From: Sphingomonas sp. S2M10
Lineage (GTDB): Bacteria; Pseudomonadota; Alphaproteobacteria; Sphingomonadales; Sphingomonadaceae
Assembly (NCBI RefSeq): GCF_012650175.1
Contig: NZ_JAAILI010000005.1
Location: 43,835 to 107,834 of the forward strand
DNA: 64,000 nt
Direction of reading: 5' to 3'
Shown here: in pieces, positions 1-7,902 of the stretch
Layout: every line of letters begins with the position of its first letter
Position numbering within the stretch: the stretch's first letter is position 1
The notes under the pieces: generated by a model
What the model was told of the DNA's origin: nothing
Seen by the model: the letters and a program-made list of their open reading frames with translations, nothing else
Database searches by the model: none
Translations under genes and position numbers: made by a program

Positions 1-140
1 ATCCAGCGATCGAGCCGCGCGGGATCGACACCCTCGGCCTTGTAGTCATGGAAGACATAGCGAACGGCATTGGCGTCGAGCCAGACCCGCGCCTTCTTCA
101 TCGTGTCGCAATTCTTGATTCCATAGAGCGCGATGGTCAT
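1..140 (-). CDS. ArsC/Spx-like (YffB-type) thioredoxin-fold reductase, N-terminal part
   Basis: The minus strand reads MTIALYGIKNCDTMKKARVW and continues for 46 codons before leaving the window. This is the N-terminus of ArsC-family proteins of the YffB/Spx type, with the single conserved Cys in the KNCDTMKKA motif. Family members are small (about 115 aa) thioredoxin-fold proteins resembling arsenate reductase; the physiological substrate of YffB types is not settled. The GNAT gene ends 6 bases upstream, so the two may be co-transcribed. Only the first third of the protein is visible. Confidence 0.75.
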   Translation of the reverse strand, partial: MTIALYGIKNCDTMKKARVWLDANAVRYVFHDYKAEGVDPARLDRW

Positions 141-146
141 TCGCGC

Positions 147-560
147 TTAGTGGAGGAAACGGCCGAGCGTCACAACCGGCTGGGGCTCAAGTCCCAACGC
201 GCGATAGAAACCGATCGCCGCATCATTGCCCTCGCGGACCATCAGCTGGAGCTTGGGACAGCCGCGTGCCCGCAACCAGGATTCGGCGGCGGCCATCAGC
301 GCCCGGCCATGGCCCTGTCCCCGCGCGGCTTCGGCCACCGCGACATAATAGACCCAGCCGCGATGCCCGTCCTCTCCCACCATGACGGTACCGAGCAGCG
401 CCTCGCCATCCCGCAGCAGCAGGATCGTCGAGGTGGCACCGGCCACCGCTCGATGAAAATCGGCGTCAGGATCGTTCCACGGCCGGGTGAGGCCCGCTGC
501 CTGCCACAGCATGACCACCGCCGAACGATCGGCGGCGGTCGCTTCGAGGAGGTGAGTCAC
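147..560 (-). CDS. GNAT family N-acetyltransferase
   Basis: This 137-aa protein has the GNAT fold. Motif A, the acetyl-CoA pyrophosphate-binding loop, is RGQGHGRALM at about residues 80-89. It is followed by the usual NDAAIGFYRALGL helix/strand near the C-terminus (about residues 113-125). The length fits stand-alone YpeA-like acetyltransferases. The start is GTG and overlaps the stop of the upstream cytochrome gene as GTGA, which implies translational coupling. The acceptor substrate cannot be read from the sequence. Confidence 0.85.
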   Translation of the reverse strand: MTHLLEATAADRSAVVMLWQAAGLTRPWNDPDADFHRAVAGATSTILLLRDGEALLGTVMVGEDGHRGWVYYVAVAEAARGQGHGRALMAAAESWLRARGCPKLQLMVREGNDAAIGFYRALGLEPQPVVTLGRFLH

Positions 561-1810
561 TTCGCGTCAGCGGCGAAGCGGAAGGTTATCGCCACCGCAT
601 CGGGAATGGTTTGAGGGTCGCTCCACTGCCCCTTGCCGACGCCGAAGGCCAGACGCTTGACCGTCGCGGTGCCGCTCGCCTGCGCATGGTCTCCGTCGAT
701 GATGAGCTTGAACGCGACCGGCATCGGACGGGTGACCCCCGCCAGCGCCAGCGTGCCGTCGGCGACATAGCCGCTGCCCTGCTTGCGGATGCGGGTGGCG
801 GTGAAGCGCGCGCGGGGCTGCGTGGCGACGGAGAAGAAGTCCTCGCCCTTCAGCGTGTCGTCGCGTTCGCCGTCGCCGCTGCTCACCGAGGCGAGATCGA
901 TATCGATCGCGATCTTCGAATGAGCCAGATCGTCGGGGCTGAACCGGATATCGGCGGTCCAGCGGGCAAAGCGGCCGTTGATCGCCTCGCCGCTGTAGAC
1001 GGTGCGGAACCCAAGGGAGCCGCCCGGCGCGACCTTCCAGCTGCGCACCGGCACCGCCGCCGTGCCGGAAGGCGAGGGCGAGGGGCTTGGCGCGGGCGAT
1101 GCTGCGGGTGACGGCGTCGGCGCGGGCGCAACTTCGGGCGTCGATCCGGATGCGGGTACCGGCTGCGACGGCGCCGGCACCTCGGCATGGCCGCGATAGC
1201 GCCAGGAACCCGCAAGGAAGGCCGCGACGCACCCCGCCAGCGCCGCCACCACCGCGATCGACAGCGCCGGGCGCCGTGCAACGCCAGCGGGCATCATCCG
1301 CCCGATCAGGTCGTCGCGCAGCAGGTGATGGCGCAGCGCACCCGCGACGTGGAGCAGGAACAGCCCGGCGAGCAGCCAGCCGATCAGGCCATGGATCGTC
1401 TCGGCAGGCTGGTTCCAGGCGGAGCCCAGCGGCAGATGCGGCAGAGGAATGGTGCCGAACAACAGGGTCGGCAGCTTGACCCGGGCGGTGGAGACGATGA
1501 TCCAGCCGCTCAGCGGCCCGAGGATCATCACGCCGTACAGCGCCCAGTGCACCGCGCCGGCCAGCAGCTTCAGCGGAAGCGTGCCCTCCGCCGGTGGCCG
1601 TGGCACGACCAGGCGCACCAGCAGCCGCGCAAGCGAGAACACCAGGATAAGGATGCCCACCGATTTGTGAAACTGGAAGGCCACGAACATTGTCGAGCGC
1701 GGCAGATCCTCCAGCGCCCAGCCCAGCCCCAGCTGGAACAGCAACAGCAAGGCCAACGCCCAGTGGAGCAGGATCGCAATCCCGCTATATCGTTCCCGCA
1801 ATCCCGCCAC
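557..1810 (-). CDS. Cytochrome b561 - YceI domain fusion protein
   Basis: The N-terminal half is a four-helix cytochrome b561 (Ni/Fe-hydrogenase b-type) membrane domain. It has haem-ligand histidines in ILLHWALAL, FQFHKSVGI and, further on, in the HGLIGW and LLHVAGALRHHL segments. A Pro/Ser/Ala-rich linker joins it to a periplasmic C-terminal YceI lipocalin domain (about the last 170 residues; GGSLGFRTVYSGEAINGRF onward). Such fusions are thought to move or bind quinone or isoprenoid-type lipids at the membrane. An upstream in-frame extension to 1969 is open, but I chose the GTG at 1810: AGCGAGG lies at good spacing before it and the helix starts just after. The stop overlaps the GNAT start. 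Confidence 0.85.
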   Translation of the reverse strand: MAGLRERYSGIAILLHWALALLLLFQLGLGWALEDLPRSTMFVAFQFHKSVGILILVFSLARLLVRLVVPRPPAEGTLPLKLLAGAVHWALYGVMILGPLSGWIIVSTARVKLPTLLFGTIPLPHLPLGSAWNQPAETIHGLIGWLLAGLFLLHVAGALRHHLLRDDLIGRMMPAGVARRPALSIAVVAALAGCVAAFLAGSWRYRGHAEVPAPSQPVPASGSTPEVAPAPTPSPAASPAPSPSPSPSGTAAVPVRSWKVAPGGSLGFRTVYSGEAINGRFARWTADIRFSPDDLAHSKIAIDIDLASVSSGDGERDDTLKGEDFFSVATQPRARFTATRIRKQGSGYVADGTLALAGVTRPMPVAFKLIIDGDHAQASGTATVKRLAFGVGKGQWSDPQTIPDAVAITFRFAADAK

Positions 1811-1972
1811 GCACAGCCTCGCTGACTTCAATGCGCACGCGGCGACACCGCGCACGGCTGCGCACGAACCGGAAGCCGAATCGATTGCGCAACGAGCGGA
1901 TGGTGCGCTCGCTGCGGCATGATCGACAAGGCTGCGGGCGGAAACACTGGGTTCCGCGCCGCAGCCCAAGCA

Positions 1973-2815
1973 TCAGGCGAAGAGGATCTGGCGCAGCACC
2001 CGGCTGCTTTCCGGCGCTGCCAGCGCGGCCCGCGCCGTCGCCTCGATACCGAAGCTGAGCAGGCTGCCGAACATCAGGAAGCCGCCGATCGCCGTCCCCA
2101 GCTCGGCCAGGCTCGGCGTGGTGCTGTCCGGCCCATAGATCTGCCCGGGCTTGGTGAGGTCCGCATCGGCCTGCGTCACCTTGCTGCCGAGTTCGGTCTG
2201 CCAGCCACTGGCCGCCTCGTGCACGGTGAAGCCATCGCGATTGGCCGCATCCAGCGCATGGCCGTTGGCGGAGACGCTGACCGAAAGGTCGCCAAGCTGC
2301 TGCTGGCTGATGCCGTCGATCACCACCGCGTTGGTGCCGCGCGTCACCACCACCTGACTGGCGAAATAGACGTTGGGATTCCCCTTGGCCTGTTCGGTGT
2401 TCACCGTGATCTTGGTACCGTTGTCCAGCTCGAAAGTGGTGGTGCCGTAAAAATCGAACTGGTGGCTCCCGTCCACTCCGACATGTGGGTCGCCCCATAT
2501 GCGGGTGCTCTGCCCGGTTGCGTCGTTGACGATCGTCATCTGGCTGTTCCGCTCGTCGACGGCGAGATGATAGCCGTCCCCGAGGTCGATCTGGGCAGTA
2601 TTCTGCCCGGTGGTCTGCGCGGTGAAGCCCGCCTGGGGCTGCAGCTGCGCGCCGTTTGCCAGCGTGCCAAGCTGGATCGAAAGCAGTGACGGCAGCATTG
2701 CCGTGGCGAGCGGCCCTGCTCCGAGCGGCATGAAGTGCTGTGCGAGTACGCCGCCGGCCAGCATCAGGTTGGCGGCTGCAAAAGGCGTAGGGGCGGCGGT
2801 GGAGATCGTCGTCAT
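1973..2815 (-). CDS. DUF1521-domain protein with GDPH autocleavage motif (candidate T3SS substrate)
   Basis: This is a 280-aa protein. Residues about 70-230 form a DUF1521 domain, also called MIIA (metal-ion-inducible autocleavage). The site GDPH is at residues 108-111 within RIWGDPHVGVDG. In the Bradyrhizobium type III effector NopE1 this domain cuts itself between Asp and Pro when calcium is present; that is family knowledge, and cleavage here is inferred. The N-terminus is rich in Thr, Ala and Leu with no Sec signal, and residues 245-265 contain a hydrophobic stretch. AGGAG sits 7 bases before the ATG at 2815; an ATG at 2821 lies too close to it. It is divergent from the lipase gene, and the conserved box lies between them. 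Confidence 0.8.
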   Translation of the reverse strand: MTTISTAAPTPFAAANLMLAGGVLAQHFMPLGAGPLATAMLPSLLSIQLGTLANGAQLQPQAGFTAQTTGQNTAQIDLGDGYHLAVDERNSQMTIVNDATGQSTRIWGDPHVGVDGSHQFDFYGTTTFELDNGTKITVNTEQAKGNPNVYFASQVVVTRGTNAVVIDGISQQQLGDLSVSVSANGHALDAANRDGFTVHEAASGWQTELGSKVTQADADLTKPGQIYGPDSTTPSLAELGTAIGGFLMFGSLLSFGIEATARAALAAPESSRVLRQILFA

Positions 2816-2915
2816 GTCCATGCTCCTGCAAGTGCGGTTGGGGTGCGAACCCGGTAGGATGCCGCTGCTTCCCATGGCCGCCGCCGCCACGGCATCGGCG
2901 GATCGCGTAGGCCGC

Positions 2916-2928
2916 CTAAACGAATCGT
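2916..2928 (+). promoter_or_regulatory. T3SS regulon box, copy 1 (between DUF1521 and lipase genes)
   Basis: CTAAACGAATCGT, followed by CTAGCGAC. The core ACGAATCGT is a near-perfect 9-bp palindrome. The copy sits 67 bases before the lipase ATG and 100 bases before the divergent DUF1521 ATG. Near-identical copies occur at 5706, 7822, 24197 and, less well conserved, 19247. The function as activator site or promoter element is inferred from recurrence and position. Confidence 0.7.
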
Positions 2929-2995
2929 CTAGCGACGGCCGCGCGCCGGCGTGGCAACCGAGGGACAGACGGCCCCCCGGCAAGGTACCAGGCAA

Positions 2996-3916
2996 ATGAT
3001 GTCGGCTGACCAGCTTTCGCGAACTACCGGCATCGCGCCCTCCTCGCCGGCGTCGGATGCGCGACCCCGCGCCGCGAACGACGATTTCCAGATCCGTCAC
3101 CTGCCTCCGCGCGAGCTGCTTGCCTGGCAGCAGCCCGTGCCGCCGGTCCCGTTCGTCCGCGGCGAAGCCCCACCGCTCGCGGCCGAACGGACCGGCGGAC
3201 CTTCCTCTGCCGATCTCGCGGCAATGGCAGCCGACGTCTACAGCGATACGCCGGCCCCGCCCGCCGGCTACCGGGTCGCAAGCAGCGACGACCTCGCCCA
3301 GATCGGCCTGCGCAGCGAGGATCTCGCCTCGCCGCAGAGCAGCTTTCGCGCGCGCGTCTATGTCGCCGAGGGTGATGGCGGGCCTCACTATGTCGTCAGT
3401 TTCCGCGGCACCACCGACGGCAGCGACTGGAAGGCCAATGCCCGGCAAGGCGTGGGGCTGCCGTCGGACCAATATGGCCGCGCGCTGCTGATCGCGAAGG
3501 CGATCGGGCGCCACCCCGACGCTCCGGTAACGATCACCGGCCATTCGCTGGGCGGCGGCCTAGCGTCGGCGGCGGCGCTGGCCAGCGGACGCGACGCACA
3601 AACCTTCAACGCCGCCGGGCTCAGCGACGCGACGATCCGCCAGGCGCAGACGATCCGGGGGGACGCCGCGGCGCCCAAGATCGCCGCCTTCTATGTGCGC
3701 GGCGAGATCCTCTCGGCGATCCAGGACGGCGGCGACCGGGTCGCCGGGGCGATCCTCGGCGGCATTCCCGGTGCGATCTTCGCCGACGCGCCCGAGGCCT
3801 ATGGCACCCGCATGCCGCTCGACGGCCAGCAGCCCGCCGGACAGCGCTGGTATCAGGACACGCCGCTCGCCCGCCACGGGATGGATTGGGTGGAGAGCAG
3901 CCTGCGCGCACATTGA
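2996..3916 (+). CDS. Lipase/esterase-like alpha/beta hydrolase (candidate T3SS effector)
   Basis: This is a 306-aa protein with a class 3 lipase/DUF2974-like hydrolase core. The strand VSFRGTTDGSDW (about residues 134-145) supplies the oxyanion region and GHSLGG (182-187) carries the nucleophile Ser184. The first 65 residues are Pro/Ser/Ala-rich and look disordered, as expected for a type III or similar secretion signal; there is no Sec signal peptide. I chose the ATG at 2996 (followed by a second ATG) over a GTG at 2951, because an AAGG lies about 10 bases upstream. The regulon box is 67 bases upstream. An ankyrin-repeat lipoprotein follows after 34 bases, possibly as partner or immunity protein. 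Substrate is unknown. Confidence 0.75.
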   Translation: MMSADQLSRTTGIAPSSPASDARPRAANDDFQIRHLPPRELLAWQQPVPPVPFVRGEAPPLAAERTGGPSSADLAAMAADVYSDTPAPPAGYRVASSDDLAQIGLRSEDLASPQSSFRARVYVAEGDGGPHYVVSFRGTTDGSDWKANARQGVGLPSDQYGRALLIAKAIGRHPDAPVTITGHSLGGGLASAAALASGRDAQTFNAAGLSDATIRQAQTIRGDAAAPKIAAFYVRGEILSAIQDGGDRVAGAILGGIPGAIFADAPEAYGTRMPLDGQQPAGQRWYQDTPLARHGMDWVESSLRAH

Positions 3917-3950
3917 CCTGCGCCCCTCCCACTCCCTACAGCAATTGCCC

Positions 3951-4868
3951 GTGAGCCGCCGCCTTCGCATCCTCGCCGCGCTGGTGCTGGCGACCCCGAC
4001 CGGAGGATGCATGGCCGCAGAGCCTTCCTGCTATACCAAGCGCGCCTCGGTGGTGCTCCCCGAACCGACCCGCGTGCTCGCGCATCTTAGCAACGGCGCC
4101 GCCGGCCGCGCCCTGGCCGAGGCGATCTTCGACGGCCGCGTCGAGGATGCCCGTGCCATGCTCGCCCGCGATCCGCGGCTGATCAGCACCGCGGTGGTCG
4201 ACGATCCCAAGGTCCCGCAACCGCCCGCCGGCCGCTATGGTGACCTGCTCACCTTTGCCGTCGCGCGATGCGACGCCGACGCCGTGACGATGCTGTTCGC
4301 CGCCGGCATGCCGAAGGACGGGGTGAAGCCGGGCAATGCGCTGTCGCTCGCGATCCTGGCGGACAGCCCGGCGACCGCCGAGCAGCTGCTCGCCGCCGGC
4401 GCCGCGCCGGACCCGCAGGCGACGGGCGGCGAAAGCCCGATGCGGAATGCGATCAGCTTCGGCCATCTCGGCGGCGTGATGACGCTGCTGCGTCACGGTG
4501 CCGATCCGCGCGAGGCGGACGGCTTCGGGATCGATCCGGTGCGCCTGGCAATGGACGCGGAGCAGGCCGGAATCGCCGAACTGCTGGTCGAGAAGGGCGG
4601 CACGCTGTGGAGCGTCGCCGACGACGGCAGCATGGCGGCACACGCCCTGCTGGAACCGCCGGTGATCTTCACCAGCCCCGAAGTGCTCGCCGCCCGCGCG
4701 CGGCTGGTGGAGCGCGCCCGCAGCGCCGGCTTGGGCTGGCCCCCGCCGGATCGCGCGACCGTGCGACAGCAGGTGGCGAGCGGCGCCTGGCCGACACCCG
4801 CCATGGCCCAGGCGGGCATGACGGTCGCTCCGCCGGTACTCGATCGGCTGCGTGGGGGCGGACGCTGA
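3951..4868 (+). CDS. Ankyrin-repeat lipoprotein
   Basis: This is a 305-aa protein beginning at a GTG. It has a short lipoprotein signal: an SRRLRILAALVLA hydrophobic run and a TGGC lipobox with Cys at about residue 18. The mature part carries about four ankyrin repeats, visible as AVARCDADAVTMLFAAG, LAILADSPATAEQLLAAGA, AISFGHLGGVMTLLRHGAD and MDAEQAGIAELLVEKG. It is therefore a periplasm-facing protein-binding lipoprotein. It lies 34 bases after the lipase on the same strand, an arrangement known for secreted phospholipases and their periplasmic immunity proteins. The immunity role is inference. The start lacks a strong ribosome-binding site. Confidence 0.75.
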   Translation: MSRRLRILAALVLATPTGGCMAAEPSCYTKRASVVLPEPTRVLAHLSNGAAGRALAEAIFDGRVEDARAMLARDPRLISTAVVDDPKVPQPPAGRYGDLLTFAVARCDADAVTMLFAAGMPKDGVKPGNALSLAILADSPATAEQLLAAGAAPDPQATGGESPMRNAISFGHLGGVMTLLRHGADPREADGFGIDPVRLAMDAEQAGIAELLVEKGGTLWSVADDGSMAAHALLEPPVIFTSPEVLAARARLVERARSAGLGWPPPDRATVRQQVASGAWPTPAMAQAGMTVAPPVLDRLRGGGR

Positions 4869-5016
4869 GGCAACCACCGCCTGCGGCCGCCCCAAGACGG
4901 CGCGAAATTGCCATATCCTTAATAACTTATGAATTGCCGACCGACAGAACGCCGGGTAGGTTGCGTTCGTGGAATCGGACGGTGTCTAGTCACGTCCGTC
5001 TTGGGGGAGTGCCTGC

Positions 5017-5709
5017 ATGAAAGGGATTGCTGTTCTTGCGCTCATCGGTTTGGCGAGCGCGGCGCCGGCGCTGGCCGACACGATCGATACCAGCGGAAGC
5101 TATGCGGGGAAGATCGATTATTTCGGGGCGAGCTACACCCCCGTCTATGGTCAGACCTTCACCGTGGGCAGTGCAAATGCGCTGAACGGCTTCACCTTCT
5201 TCCTGGGTGGCGGCGCGACCAATGTTCGTGCCTATATCTATTCCTGGAACGGCCATGGCCTGATCGGCCCCGCCTATTACGCCAGCGACGTTCGTAGCTT
5301 CGGCGGGACGGACGGCGATGCCTATCAGGCGCTGCGCTTCGATGTCGGCGCCATCGACCTGCGCGCCGGGCAGCGCTATGTCGCCTTCCTCACCACCGCC
5401 GGCATCGAGCAGCCGGCAGACGGCGGTGTCACCTGGATGCCGACCGCCGGCAGCTTCGGCAGCGACGCCTATACGGGCGGTGATTTCGTCTACAGCAATG
5501 CCGGACAGAGTCTTGCCGCCGTCGCCGGCAATCCCTGGGATGACAGCAACGGCGCATTCGGCGACGTGCAGTTCAAGGCCGATTTCAGCGTCGGCGCGAC
5601 GAACGGTGCCGGCGTTCCCGAGCCGGCAGCCTGGGCAATGCTGATCGGCGGGTTCGGGATTGCGGGCGGCGCATTGCGCCAGCGCCGCGCGCGCCTGCGG
5701 CTCGCCTAA
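5017..5709 (+). CDS. PEP-CTERM sorting-domain exported protein
   Basis: This is a 230-aa protein with a Sec signal peptide (cleavage after PALA, about residue 20). The C-terminal anchor is PEPAAWAMLIGGFGIAGG, followed by an Arg-rich tail; this is the form typical of Sphingomonadales, processed by an exosortase (EpsH/XrtA type). The middle region is beta-rich, with FDVGAIDLRAGQRYVAF-like segments similar to other PEP-CTERM proteins of unknown function. GGGGGAG precedes the ATG. Its TAA stop overlaps the regulon box that serves the next gene, so the gene itself need not belong to the regulon. The role is probably at the cell surface or in exopolysaccharide. Confidence 0.85.
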   Translation: MKGIAVLALIGLASAAPALADTIDTSGSYAGKIDYFGASYTPVYGQTFTVGSANALNGFTFFLGGGATNVRAYIYSWNGHGLIGPAYYASDVRSFGGTDGDAYQALRFDVGAIDLRAGQRYVAFLTTAGIEQPADGGVTWMPTAGSFGSDAYTGGDFVYSNAGQSLAAVAGNPWDDSNGAFGDVQFKADFSVGATNGAGVPEPAAWAMLIGGFGIAGGALRQRRARLRLA

Positions 5710-5718
5710 ACGAATCGT
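5706..5718 (+). promoter_or_regulatory. T3SS regulon box, copy 2 (before the LysM hydrolase)
   Basis: CTAAACGAATCGT, identical to copy 1, followed by CGAGAGAC. It overlaps the stop codon of the PEP-CTERM gene and ends 60 bases before the hydrolase ATG at 5779. That spacing is similar to copies 1 and 3. Confidence 0.7.
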
Positions 5719-5778
5719 CGAGAGACACGCCCCTGGCCGGATGCGACCGTGCATCCGTCCGTTTCAGGGAGGCGTTCC

Positions 5779-7077
5779 ATGCTCGACTCGATCAGCCGCA
5801 CCGGTGGGACCGGCCTCCGTGCCGGTTCGGCGGACGGCTACACCGTTCGCCCGGGCGACACGCTGTCGAGCATCGCGGCTCGAAGCGGCGTGTCGCTCGC
5901 CGCGCTCCGGGCGGCAAATCCGCAGATCCGCAACCCGAACCTGATCTTCCCGGGCCAGACGATCGCGCTGCCGCAATCGGGCACCGCCCGCTACACGGTG
6001 CAGGCGGGCGACACGCTGTCCGGCATCGCGGCGCGCTTCGGGCTGGACTGGCACGATCTCGCGCTCGACAACGGTCTCGCCAATCCGGGCATGATCCTGC
6101 CGGGCCAGACGCTGCGGCTGAACGGCGGCGGCGCCGCGCGTGCCGGCGGTGCGGAAGCCTTGGGCGGGGTCGACAGCGGCAGCGGGCGCAACGCCGCCGA
6201 TGTCGCGCGGCAATATCTCGGCCGCAACGCCGCGGACCTGCGCGGCGACCGCAGCGACAATCTGCCGATGAACGCGCAGGTGCCGGCCAATGTCTGCTGC
6301 GCCAATTTTGTCTCGGCGGTGCTCACCGAAGCCGGGCAGCTGCCCGCCAATCTCCATACGGATTCGGTTGCCCAGCTCGACGACACCTTGCGGGCCCAGG
6401 GCTGGACCGAGGTGAGCGCCGCGCAGGCCAAACCCGGCGATGTGGTGATCATTCAGGGCGGCGGCGTCTCGCACACCGTGCTCTATGCGGGGGGTGGCCA
6501 GACGATCGGGTCCAACAACCGCAATGCCGACGGCAGCCAGAAGGTGACCACGGGCAACCTATCCTGGGCGCTCTCGCACGGTGCCAAGATCCTGCGCGCA
6601 CCGAGCGCCGCCACCGCGCCTGCGCAGGCGGGCGCCACCACAGGAGTCGGTGCGCCTTCCGCGACGCGCCAGGGCCGCATCGATCAGGCAATGACCTATT
6701 TCCAGGCGCAGGGATGGACGCGCGCACAGGCGGCGGGGATCGTCGCCAATCTCGACGCAGAGAGCCGCATGGAGGCGAACATCCGCCAGATCGGCGGCGG
6801 CCCCGGCTATGGGCTCGCCCAGTGGGAGGGGCCCCGCCAGGCCGATTTCGCCGCCTGGGCCGGACACGACATCCGCGCCTCGACCTTCGAGGAGCAGCTC
6901 GCCTTCGTCCAGCACGAACTCACCGGTAGTGAGAGCGCCGCAGGCCGGCGCCTTGCCCAGGCGACCAGCGCGGGCGATGCGGGCGCAATCGTCTGCCGAT
7001 ATTATGAACGGCCTGCCGATATTGCGGGGGATTCGGCCTATCGCGCGCAGCTGGCCGCCACCATCTTCCAGCGATGA
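5779..7077 (+). CDS. LysM-LysM-CHAP-phage-tail-lysozyme cell-wall hydrolase (candidate secreted effector)
   Basis: This is a 432-aa modular peptidoglycan enzyme. There are two LysM repeats (about residues 21-65 and 72-115; YTVRPGDTL and YTVQAGDTL). A CHAP/NlpC-like cysteine peptidase or amidase domain follows (about 135-275) with Cys173/Cys174 in VCCANFVSAVL and His232 in GVSHTVLY. A phage-tail lysozyme domain (about 300-430) ends it, with a likely catalytic Glu328 in LDAESR and the GLAQWEGPR signature. There is no Sec signal, so export needs another route. CAGGGAGG precedes the ATG at 5779. The regulon box lies 60 bases upstream. The stop overlaps the next gene as ATGA. The substrate bonds are inferred from the families. 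Confidence 0.85.
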   Translation: MLDSISRTGGTGLRAGSADGYTVRPGDTLSSIAARSGVSLAALRAANPQIRNPNLIFPGQTIALPQSGTARYTVQAGDTLSGIAARFGLDWHDLALDNGLANPGMILPGQTLRLNGGGAARAGGAEALGGVDSGSGRNAADVARQYLGRNAADLRGDRSDNLPMNAQVPANVCCANFVSAVLTEAGQLPANLHTDSVAQLDDTLRAQGWTEVSAAQAKPGDVVIIQGGGVSHTVLYAGGGQTIGSNNRNADGSQKVTTGNLSWALSHGAKILRAPSAATAPAQAGATTGVGAPSATRQGRIDQAMTYFQAQGWTRAQAAGIVANLDAESRMEANIRQIGGGPGYGLAQWEGPRQADFAAWAGHDIRASTFEEQLAFVQHELTGSESAAGRRLAQATSAGDAGAIVCRYYERPADIAGDSAYRAQLAATIFQR

Positions 7078-7397
7078 TCCTGCTTCCGTTCGCCGCGCTC
7101 GTCGCTGCCGCTGCCGCCGAACCCGCCACCTGCGTGTTCGACATTGCCCCGCCCGAGCCCTGCACCATCCAAGTACAGGCCGGGCCCGGCGGCACCACCC
7201 GGCTGCGCGCCAAAGGCAGAAGCGGCAAGCAGGTCGTCTTCAGCGGCAAGCGCGCCAATGGCTGGTGGGCCGGCACGCTAGACAATGCACCCGTCATGGG
7301 CTTCGAGCGAAACCGCGGCCATGTGGTGTTCTCCACCCGCGCGCTCGACCGCAGCTTTGAATATTGGACGCGCGGCAACGAGCACGGGACCTATTGA
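7074..7397 (+). CDS. Small exported protein overlapping the hydrolase gene (possible immunity protein)
   Basis: This is a 107-aa protein with a signal peptide (MILLPFAALVAAAAAEPA, cleavage about residue 16-18) and a beta-rich mature part containing one Cys pair (TCVF and EPCTIQV). The family was not recognised. The start codon overlaps the stop of the cell-wall hydrolase as ATGA, so the two are translationally coupled. A periplasmic protein made with a peptidoglycan hydrolase suggests an inhibitor or immunity role; that is inference. No lysozyme-inhibitor motif was seen. Confidence 0.7.
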   Translation: MILLPFAALVAAAAAEPATCVFDIAPPEPCTIQVQAGPGGTTRLRAKGRSGKQVVFSGKRANGWWAGTLDNAPVMGFERNRGHVVFSTRALDRSFEYWTRGNEHGTY

Positions 7398-7401
7398 TCG
7401 G

Positions 7402-7779
7402 TCAGCCGAAGATCGCCTTTGGCGCGCCGTGCTTCTCCGCCCAGTCCGCCCAGGCGACATCGGTCGGGCCGAGCGCTTCCTCGACCACGCGCCATTCCTT
7501 GCCCGAACGGCGGAACAGCGCGACATACTCCTTGGAGATCATGCCTTGCGCCTCCGCCGAGGCGAGGGGCGTGCCGGCATAGCTGATCGGGCGCCCCGCC
7601 TGGTCCTGCATCGTCGCGACGAGGAACACCCAGTCCCCCTGATGGCCCAATGTGCGGACCAGCAGCTTCGGCGTCTTGCCGATGCGGCGCGCGATCGCCT
7701 GGTGCGCGGTCTGCAGGATCGCTGCCCGTTCGGCAGGGGCGACCTCCACGGCAGCGGCGACAGCCAGGGGAAGGATCAT
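7402..7779 (-). CDS. Small exported protein of unknown function
   Basis: This is a 125-aa protein with a short signal peptide (MILPLAVAAAVE). The mature domain ends in WRVVEEALGPTDVAWADWAEKHGAP, a pattern seen in a widespread family of uncharacterised proteobacterial periplasmic proteins. GGGAG lies 7 bases before the ATG at 7779; the in-frame ATG at 7818 would start before a less typical leader. It is convergent with the exported partner of the hydrolase (gap 4 bases). It is divergent from the 156-aa gene, with a regulon box between them at 43 bases from this start. Confidence 0.7.
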   Translation of the reverse strand: MILPLAVAAAVEVAPAERAAILQTAHQAIARRIGKTPKLLVRTLGHQGDWVFLVATMQDQAGRPISYAGTPLASAEAQGMISKEYVALFRRSGKEWRVVEEALGPTDVAWADWAEKHGAPKAIFG

Positions 7780-7821
7780 CACGCAACTCCCGCAAATGGC
7801 GAGTTGGTTCCGTAGCATCCC

Positions 7822-7834
7822 CTAAGCGATTTGT
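7822..7834 (+). promoter_or_regulatory. T3SS regulon box, copy 3 (variant)
   Basis: CTAAGCGATTTGT, three substitutions from the common form. It is followed by GGAGCGCGCG, exactly as at copy 4 (24197), which extends the match beyond the core. It is 68 bases before the ATG at 7903, the same spacing as copy 1. Confidence 0.6.
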
Positions 7835-7902
7835 GGAGCGCGCGAGCGCCGGGAAGCGGCTATCTACGCCGGCATGTTCCATTCCACGGACGAGACTCGG
7901 CG

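Noticed and set aside
1811..1969. Upstream extension of the cytochrome b561-YceI gene to 1969
   Set aside because: The extra 53 residues are Ser/Ala/Arg-rich with no homology, while a GTG at 1810 has a good ribosome-binding site directly before the first helix.
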